Below, piece by piece: positions 58,411 through 64,000 of a stretch of DNA of 64,000 nucleotides (the first letter of the stretch is position 1; every line of letters begins with the position of its first letter). The notes beneath the pieces were generated by a model that was not told where the DNA came from, did no database searches, and worked only from the letters and a program-made list of their open reading frames with translations. The DNA lies in assembly GCF_008124875.1 (NCBI RefSeq), contig NZ_VNIA01000001.1, forward strand, positions 1,008,721-1,072,720, read 5' to 3'. The position numbers and the translations under genes are program-made. Origin of the DNA: Tenacibaculum adriaticum. Lineage in GTDB: Bacteria; Bacteroidota; Bacteroidia; Flavobacteriales; Flavobacteriaceae.

Positions 58411-59637
58411 ATGCTGTATTATTTATTTCAATATTTAGAAAATGAATTTCATTTAACAGGAGCGAGTGTGTTTCAGTTTATCACATTTCGTTCGGCAATG
58501 GCATTCATTTTATCCTTGTTGATTTCAATGGTGTTTGGTAAAAGAATTATCAACTATTTACAAAAGCAACAGGTTGGAGAAAGTATTCGGGATTTAGGTT
58601 TGGTAGGGCAAGTACAGAAAGCAGGAACACCAACAATGGGAGGAGTTATTATTATTATGGCGACTTTAATTCCTGTGTTATTATTAGCTAGGTTAGAAAA
58701 TATTTACATCATTATTTTATTGATAACTACTGTTTGGATGGGGCTAATTGGTTTTGCTGATGATTACATAAAAGTATTTAAGAAAGATAAAGCAGGCTTA
58801 AAAGGAATTTTTAAAGTAGTTGGTCAGGTAGGATTAGGATTAATAGTTGGGTCTATGCTTTATTTTCATCCAGATGTAATTATAAAAGAGCAATTACCAA
58901 AAGGGGAACAAATTGTTCAGCAAGATGGAAAAATAAAAGTATTTGGAGATGAGCATAAATCGATGAAAACGACAGTTCCTTTTTTAAAAGATAATGAGTT
59001 AGACTACGCTAAAGCGGTGAGTTTTTTAGGAGATGATTATGAAGATTATGCTTGGTTGATTTTCATTCCAGTTGTAATTTTTATCATCACGGCGGTATCA
59101 AACGGAGCTAATTTAACGGATGGTATAGATGGTTTGGCAGCGGGTTCATCTGCAATAATGGTAGTGGCTCTGGCAGTTTTTGCTTGGGTTTCTGGGAATA
59201 TCATTTTTGCTGATTATTTAGATGTAATGTACATCCCGAAGTCTGGAGAAATGGTGGTGTTTATTTTAGCATTTGCAGGAGCATTAATAGGTTTTTTGTG
59301 GTATAATACATTTCCTGCGCAAGTTTTTATGGGAGATACAGGAAGTTTGACAATTGGAGGTATCATAGCGGTAATTGCCATTGCTATTCGAAAAGAATTA
59401 TTGTTACCTGTGCTGGCCGGAATTTTTGTTGTTGAAAATTTATCAGTGGTGTTGCAGGTAGGATATTTCAAATACACAAAAAATAAATATGGTGAAGGGC
59501 GACGCATTTTTAAAATGTCACCACTACATCATCATTATCAAAAGTTAAAGTATCATGAAAGTAAAATTGTAACCCGTTTTTGGATTGTAGGAATTCTATT
59601 AGCAGTATTGGCAATCGTAACTCTTAAGTTGAGATAA
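58411..59637 (+). CDS. mraY: Phospho-MurNAc-pentapeptide transferase
   Basis: 408 residues, about ten TM helices. Makes lipid I on undecaprenyl phosphate. Signatures [43 protein letters not shown] (catalytic Asp) and [15 protein letters not shown], and the C-terminal HHHYQ. A loop of about 70 residues between the helices after LYFHPDV is longer than in E. coli, as is usual in Bacteroidota. Its last base is shared with the murD ATG. Confidence 0.97.
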   Translation: MLYYLFQYLENEFHLTGASVFQFITFRSAMAFILSLLISMVFGKRIINYLQKQQVGESIRDLGLVGQVQKAGTPTMGGVIIIMATLIPVLLLARLENIYIIILLITTVWMGLIGFADDYIKVFKKDKAGLKGIFKVVGQVGLGLIVGSMLYFHPDVIIKEQLPKGEQIVQQDGKIKVFGDEHKSMKTTVPFLKDNELDYAKAVSFLGDDYEDYAWLIFIPVVIFIITAVSNGANLTDGIDGLAAGSSAIMVVALAVFAWVSGNIIFADYLDVMYIPKSGEMVVFILAFAGALIGFLWYNTFPAQVFMGDTGSLTIGGIIAVIAIAIRKELLLPVLAGIFVVENLSVVLQVGYFKYTKNKYGEGRRIFKMSPLHHHYQKLKYHESKIVTRFWIVGILLAVLAIVTLKLR

Positions 59638-60971
59638 TGAAACGATTGGTGATTCTTGGGGGTGGAGAGAGCGGTATAGGAACTGCGATTCTAGGAAAAC
59701 AAAAAGGTTATGAAGTCTTTGTTTCAGACAAAGGAAATATAGCGGAAAAATATAAAAAAGTTCTTATACAGAAGAGGATTGATTTTGAGGAAAATCAGCA
59801 TACAGAAAATAAAATATTCAATGCTGATGTGGTTATGAAAAGTCCAGGAATCCCTGACAAAGTTAAGTTGATTCAAGAGCTGATTTCAAAAGGAATAAAA
59901 GTTATTTCTGAAATAGAATTTGCGTCAGAGTATACAGAGGCAATAATTATAGGAATTACAGGGTCAAACGGTAAAACAACCACCACAATGTTAACGCATC
60001 ATATTTTAAAAAAGGCGGGGTTGAATATTGGAGTTGGTGGAAATATAGGAGATAGTTTTGCACAACAAGTAGCAGAAAAATCGTACGATGGTTATGTGTT
60101 AGAGTTGAGTAGTTTTCAATTAGATGGAATAGAGAATTTTAGACCTCATATTGCGATAATTACCAATATAACACCCGATCATTTAGACCGATATGAATAT
60201 GATTTTGAAAAATACATAGCTTCAAAATTCAGGATTACAAAAAATCAAACAAAGGAAGATTTTTTGATATATGATGCAGATGATGAAGTGATTAATAATT
60301 GGATCAAAAAGAACCCGATAAAAGCAAAATTAGTTCCATTTTCAATTGAGAAAAAATTAGAATACGGAGCTTTTTTAAAAGGAGATAAAATAATAACGAG
60401 ATTAAATACAGAAGAATATATAATGAGTATTTCTAAACTAACATTACAAGGTAAGCACAATACGAAAAATGCAATGGCATCTACGTTAGCCTCACAATTA
60501 TTGAAGGTAAGAAACCAAACAATTGCTGAGAGCTTATCTGATTTTGAGGGAGCAGAACATCGTTTAGAAAAAGTGTTAAAGGTGAACGGTGTTGAATATA
60601 TAAATGATAGTAAAGCAACAAATGTAAATGCAACATTTTATGCTTTAGAATGTATGGATAACCCTACAATATGGATTGTTGGGGGAGTTGATAAAGGGAA
60701 TGATTATTCAGATTTGATGCCGCTAGTTCGTGAAAAAGTAAAAGCAATAGTGTGTCTGGGTTTAGATAACCAAAAAATTATAGAAACATTTCAAAACGTA
60801 GTGGATATAATTGTTGAAACAGCTGGTGCAGAAGAAGCTGTAAAAGTAGCTCATAAAATTGCGCAAAAAGGTGATGCAGTATTGTTGTCGCCAGCATGTG
60901 CAAGTTTCGATTTGTTTGAAAATTATGAAGATAGAGGGCGAAAATTTAAAGAAGCTGTTAGAAATATTTAA
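59637..60971 (+). CDS. murD: UDP-MurNAc-L-alanine:D-glutamate ligase
   Basis: 444 residues. N-terminal Rossmann segment LVILGGGESGIGTAIL, ATP-binding GITGSNGKTTTTML, ELSSFQLDGIENFRPHIAIITNITPDHLDRY, and C-terminal NDSKATNVNATFYAL. Adds D-glutamate to UDP-MurNAc-L-Ala. Overlaps mraY by one base (TAATG). 28 bases before ftsW. Confidence 0.97.
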   Translation: MKRLVILGGGESGIGTAILGKQKGYEVFVSDKGNIAEKYKKVLIQKRIDFEENQHTENKIFNADVVMKSPGIPDKVKLIQELISKGIKVISEIEFASEYTEAIIIGITGSNGKTTTTMLTHHILKKAGLNIGVGGNIGDSFAQQVAEKSYDGYVLELSSFQLDGIENFRPHIAIITNITPDHLDRYEYDFEKYIASKFRITKNQTKEDFLIYDADDEVINNWIKKNPIKAKLVPFSIEKKLEYGAFLKGDKIITRLNTEEYIMSISKLTLQGKHNTKNAMASTLASQLLKVRNQTIAESLSDFEGAEHRLEKVLKVNGVEYINDSKATNVNATFYALECMDNPTIWIVGGVDKGNDYSDLMPLVREKVKAIVCLGLDNQKIIETFQNVVDIIVETAGAEEAVKVAHKIAQKGDAVLLSPACASFDLFENYEDRGRKFKEAVRNI

Positions 60972-60999
60972 AAAATAAACAAAGTTTTATAAATCTAAA

Positions 61000-62190
61000 A
61001 TGAAACATATTTTTCAACATATAAAAGGAGATAGAGCTATTTGGGCAATAGTTACCGTTTTAGCAATATTTTCATTTATGCCAGTATATAGTGCTAGCAC
61101 AAACTTGGTATATGTTGTGGGTAATGGGTCTACATTTGGTTATTTAATAAAACACATTGTGTTGTTAATTGTTGGTTTTCTAATTATTTATGGGACACAT
61201 AAAATACCGTATCGTTATTTTAGTGGTGGCTCTGTCCTATTCTTACCTATTGTTGTTTTATTATTGATTATAACCATAGCTCAAGGAACAACGATTGGAG
61301 GAGCAAATGCAAGTAGGTGGATACATATTCCGTTTGTGGGAGTTGGGTTTCAAACATCAACCTTAGCAGGTTTGGTATTGATGGTGTATGTGGCCAGATA
61401 CTTAGCTAAAAATAAAGAAAAGGAAATTCTATTTAAAGAAAGTTTATTTCAGTTATGGTTACCTGTAGGGGTGATTTTAATATTGATTTTACCTGCGAAC
61501 TTTTCTACAACAGCAATAATGTTTAGTATGATTTTATTGTTGACTTTTATAGGTGGTTATCCTTTAAAATATATAGGCTATATAGTAGGTATGGGAGTAT
61601 TTTCTTTGGCTTTTTTTGTTTTAGTAGCTAAGGCTTTTCCAGATGCAATGCCAAATCGTATAAACACGTGGCAAAGTAGAATTGAAAATTTTAGTAATTC
61701 TGACGGGGCAGAAAATTATCAAGTAGAAAAAGCTAAGATAGCTATTGCAACAGGAGGTGTAGCAGGAAAAGGACCAGGAAAAAGTGTTCAAAAGAACTTT
61801 TTACCACAGTCTTCATCCGATTTTATTTATGCAATTATTATAGAAGAATATGGTTTAATGGGAGCTTTAATGGTGATTTTTATATACTTTTTATTGCTTT
61901 TCAGGATTTTAATAACAGCAAAAAAATCAACTACCATTTTTGCAACATTGTTAGTGGTGGGTGTTGGGCTGCCAATTATTTTTCAAGCGATGATAAATAT
62001 GGCTGTGGCAGTGAATTTATTTCCTGTAACAGGACAAACATTGCCGCTTATTAGTAGTGGAGGAACTTCCATTTGGATGACGTGTTTTGCATTGGGTATG
62101 ATTTTGAGTGTAAGCGCGTCTAAAAATGAGACAGAAGAAACAATTTTAGATGATAACCCTTTAGATATTTTACATGAAGCAATCGATTAA
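61000..62190 (+). CDS. ftsW: Septal lipid II polymerase FtsW (SEDS family)
   Basis: 396 residues, about ten TM helices. SEDS glycosyltransferase that works with Fts[29 protein letters not shown], the catalytic-loop region [35 protein letters not shown], and the C-terminal [22 protein letters not shown] are family landmarks. Its end overlaps murG by 17 bases. Confidence 0.96.
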   Translation: MKHIFQHIKGDRAIWAIVTVLAIFSFMPVYSASTNLVYVVGNGSTFGYLIKHIVLLIVGFLIIYGTHKIPYRYFSGGSVLFLPIVVLLLIITIAQGTTIGGANASRWIHIPFVGVGFQTSTLAGLVLMVYVARYLAKNKEKEILFKESLFQLWLPVGVILILILPANFSTTAIMFSMILLLTFIGGYPLKYIGYIVGMGVFSLAFFVLVAKAFPDAMPNRINTWQSRIENFSNSDGAENYQVEKAKIAIATGGVAGKGPGKSVQKNFLPQSSSDFIYAIIIEEYGLMGALMVIFIYFLLLFRILITAKKSTTIFATLLVVGVGLPIIFQAMINMAVAVNLFPVTGQTLPLISSGGTSIWMTCFALGMILSVSASKNETEETILDDNPLDILHEAID

Positions 62191-63265
62191 TGTTATTATA
62201 AGTGGAGGAGGAACTGGCGGACATATATATCCGGCAATTGCTATTGCGAACGAAATAAAGTTACGTTACTCGGGAGCAGAAATTTTATTTGTTGGAGCAA
62301 AAGATAAAATGGAGATGGAGAAAGTTCCACAAGCGGGATATGAAATTAAAGGGTTGTGGATTTCAGGAATTCAAAGAAAATTAACATTAAGTAATTTGAT
62401 GTTTCCTTTTAAGCTGATGAGTAGCTTGTGGAGTGCTAATAAGATTATAAATAAGTTTAAACCAGATGTTGCTATTGGAACTGGAGGATTTGCAAGCGGA
62501 CCAACATTGATGATGGCGAATAAAAAAGGAATTCCGACATTAATTCAAGAGCAAAATTCATATCCAGGAATTACGAATAAATTATTAGCAAAAAAAGCAG
62601 GAAAAATATGTGTGGCATACGATAACTTAGAACGTTTTTTTTCTTCGAATAAAATTATAAAAACAGGAAACCCTGTACGACAGGATTTATTATTTATTCA
62701 TTCGAAAGATAAGGATGGAAAAGATTTTTTTAAGCTGGACGCTAAAAAGAAAACGGTATTAATTATTGGAGGAAGTTTAGGAGCAAGAAAAGTAAATCAA
62801 TTAATAGAAACTCAATTAGACTTTTTTAAGAAGCAAGGAGTTCAGATTATATGGCAATGCGGAAAATTATATTTTGAAGAATATAAAAAGTATAATAAGT
62901 TAGAGAATGTACAAGTACATGAATTTTTAAATCGAATGGATTATGCGTATGCAGCTGCAGATTTTATTGTTTCGCGTGCAGGAGCAAGTTCGGTGTCAGA
63001 ACTTTGTATTGTTGGTAAGCCAACCATTTTTATACCATCGCCTAATGTAGCAGAAGACCATCAAACAAAAAATGCAAAATCTATCGTAGACAAACATGCG
63101 GCTTTAATGATTAAAGAAAGTGAGTTAGATACTTTTCCGATTGTATTTGAAACATTGGTGAAAGATAAGGGTAAACAAGAAAGTCTGTCAGAAAATATTA
63201 AAGGATTGGCACTACCTAATGCCACAAGTGATATTGTAAACGAGATAGAAAAATTAATTAGTTAG
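62174..63265 (+). CDS. murG: UDP-GlcNAc:lipid I N-acetylglucosaminyltransferase
   Basis: 363 residues. Makes lipid II at the inner face of the membrane. G-loop 1 [50 protein letters not shown]-loop region [13 protein letters not shown], and [37 protein letters not shown]28 family, normal length. It overlaps ftsW by 17 bases and shares its last base with the murC GTG. Confidence 0.97.
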   Translation: MKQSINVIISGGGTGGHIYPAIAIANEIKLRYSGAEILFVGAKDKMEMEKVPQAGYEIKGLWISGIQRKLTLSNLMFPFKLMSSLWSANKIINKFKPDVAIGTGGFASGPTLMMANKKGIPTLIQEQNSYPGITNKLLAKKAGKICVAYDNLERFFSSNKIIKTGNPVRQDLLFIHSKDKDGKDFFKLDAKKKTVLIIGGSLGARKVNQLIETQLDFFKKQGVQIIWQCGKLYFEEYKKYNKLENVQVHEFLNRMDYAYAAADFIVSRAGASSVSELCIVGKPTIFIPSPNVAEDHQTKNAKSIVDKHAALMIKESELDTFPIVFETLVKDKGKQESLSENIKGLALPNATSDIVNEIEKLIS

Positions 63266-64000
63266 TGAATTTAAATAAGATACATAGTATTTATTTTGTA
63301 GGTATCGGTGGCATCGGTATGAGCGCTATTGCTCGTTATTTTTCTGTAAACGGTAAAAAGGTTGCGGGTTATGATAAAACACCGTCATCCATTACAGAAG
63401 GGTTACAAAATATTGATATAGAAATTCACTTCGAAGATGATGTTAAAAACATCCCTATTTCATTCTTAGATAAAGAAAACACTTTGGTAGTGTATACACC
63501 TGCGGTACCTAAAGGTCATTCAGAATTAAATTATTTCATTCAAAATAACTTTACTGTTTTAAAGCGTGCAGAAATTTTAGGAAGAATTACCGAAAGCACC
63601 TTTTGTTTGGCTGTCGCAGGAACTCATGGTAAAACAACAACGTCATCTATTTTAGGTCATATTATGCAGCCTTCAAAAGCAACAGCTTTTTTAGGAGGTA
63701 TAGCAGAAAATTATAATTCAAATTTAATCCTAGGAGAAGACAAAGTTTCTGTTGTTGAAGCGGATGAGTTCGATCGTTCATTTTTACAGTTATCACCAAA
63801 TATTGCATGTATAACCTCTATGGATGCAGATCATTTAGATATTTATGGTGAGCATGAAGCGCTAAAACAATCGTTTATAGAGTTTTCTAATAAAGTTTCT
63901 AATACACTAATTGTAGCAAAAGGAATTCCGTTAAAAGGATTAACTTATGCGATTGAGGAAGAGGCAAGCTATAAAGTATTTAATTTAAAAATAGATAAAG
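63265..64000 (+). CDS. murC: UDP-MurNAc:L-alanine ligase, 3' part outside window
   Basis: 245 complete codons are visible, reading from a GTG that uses the last G of the murG TAG stop. Residues HSIYFVGIGGIGMSAIARYF (Rossmann loop), LVVYTPAVPKGH, AVAGTHGKTTTSSILGHI (ATP site) and VVEADEFDRSF then CITSMDADHLDIYG identify MurC. First amino-acid addition to UDP-MurNAc. No stop or frameshift is seen before the window edge. Confidence 0.95.
   Translation, partial: MNLNKIHSIYFVGIGGIGMSAIARYFSVNGKKVAGYDKTPSSITEGLQNIDIEIHFEDDVKNIPISFLDKENTLVVYTPAVPKGHSELNYFIQNNFTVLKRAEILGRITESTFCLAVAGTHGKTTTSSILGHIMQPSKATAFLGGIAENYNSNLILGEDKVSVVEADEFDRSFLQLSPNIACITSMDADHLDIYGEHEALKQSFIEFSNKVSNTLIVAKGIPLKGLTYAIEEEASYKVFNLKIDK

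Overview
The window is a low-GC (roughly one third G+C by eye) chromosomal segment from a member of the Flavobacteriaceae (Bacteroidota), probably a marine genus of the Tenacibaculum/Polaribacter kind. The evidence is a GldA gliding-motility ATPase, a hybrid two-component sensor with an AraC output domain, a DUF5686 outer-membrane protein, a family of 'putative porins', a DNA polymerase III alpha chain fused to a proofreading exonuclease, repeated promoters with the Bacteroidota -7 box TAnnTTTG, and the absence of Shine-Dalgarno sequences. No insertion sequence, prophage, CRISPR array or rRNA is visible. There is one tRNA gene (Leu, anticodon TAG).

Layout. 1-5.8 kb (minus): a membrane pyrophosphatase cut by the window edge, soluble pyrophosphatase, a DUF5686 outer-membrane protein and the pyruvate dehydrogenase E1 beta chain. 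5.9-14.5 kb (plus): a polytopic membrane protein, etfBA, a bifunctional nuclease, a CNT nucleoside transporter with an extra periplasmic domain, then thyA - small antitoxin-like gene - folA - gldA - STM3941-like protein. 14.6-18.9 kb: dnaE. 19.2-21.2 kb: cold-shock protein, rpsP-rimM and a PhnA-domain gene. 21.3-32.8 kb: mixed housekeeping genes (nucleoid-associated protein, RNase HII, putative porin, NhaC antiporter, a divergent Lrp regulator and trans-sulfuration-family enzyme, DUF4407 protein, M20 dipeptidase) plus a decayed YceI-family gene. 32.9-36.8 kb: tRNA-Leu, a large hybrid sensor, and a 930-base zone without protein genes that holds three candidate small-RNA transcription units. 36.8-45 kb: nuclease, thioesterase, orphan OppC-like permease, mechanosensitive channel, queuosine-precursor transporter, fabD, galE and a sugar aminotransferase. 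45.1-53 kb: a penicillin-acylase-family enzyme, an alkB - aldehyde dehydrogenase - nitroreductase run, and an alpha/beta hydrolase - engB - rluA operon. 53.2-64 kb: the division and cell wall (dcw) operon mraZ-rsmH-ftsL-ftsI-murE-mraY-murD-ftsW-murG-murC, with murC running off the end.

How the genes work together. thyA and folA form the dTMP/folate cycle. etfB and etfA form the ETF heterodimer. The two pyrophosphatases give two ways to spend PPi. AlkB and the aldehyde dehydrogenase suggest terminal oxidation of alkanes or alkyl chains. The dcw block makes lipid II from UDP-MurNAc peptides (DNPR motif in MurE, hence meso-diaminopimelate) and includes the septal SEDS/PBP pair FtsW-FtsI. It is preceded by a three-repeat MraZ operator.

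The most unusual signal is at 35.9-36.8 kb. A tandem pair of about 145-nt units is nearly identical from promoter to terminator while the flanking DNA has diverged. A third upstream unit has two consecutive hairpins, each showing a GGGG loop. All three share the same promoter architecture. I read this as an undescribed small-RNA cluster next to an orphan hybrid sensor. Several coding starts were moved inward because the longest ORF runs through a promoter or a divergent gene.
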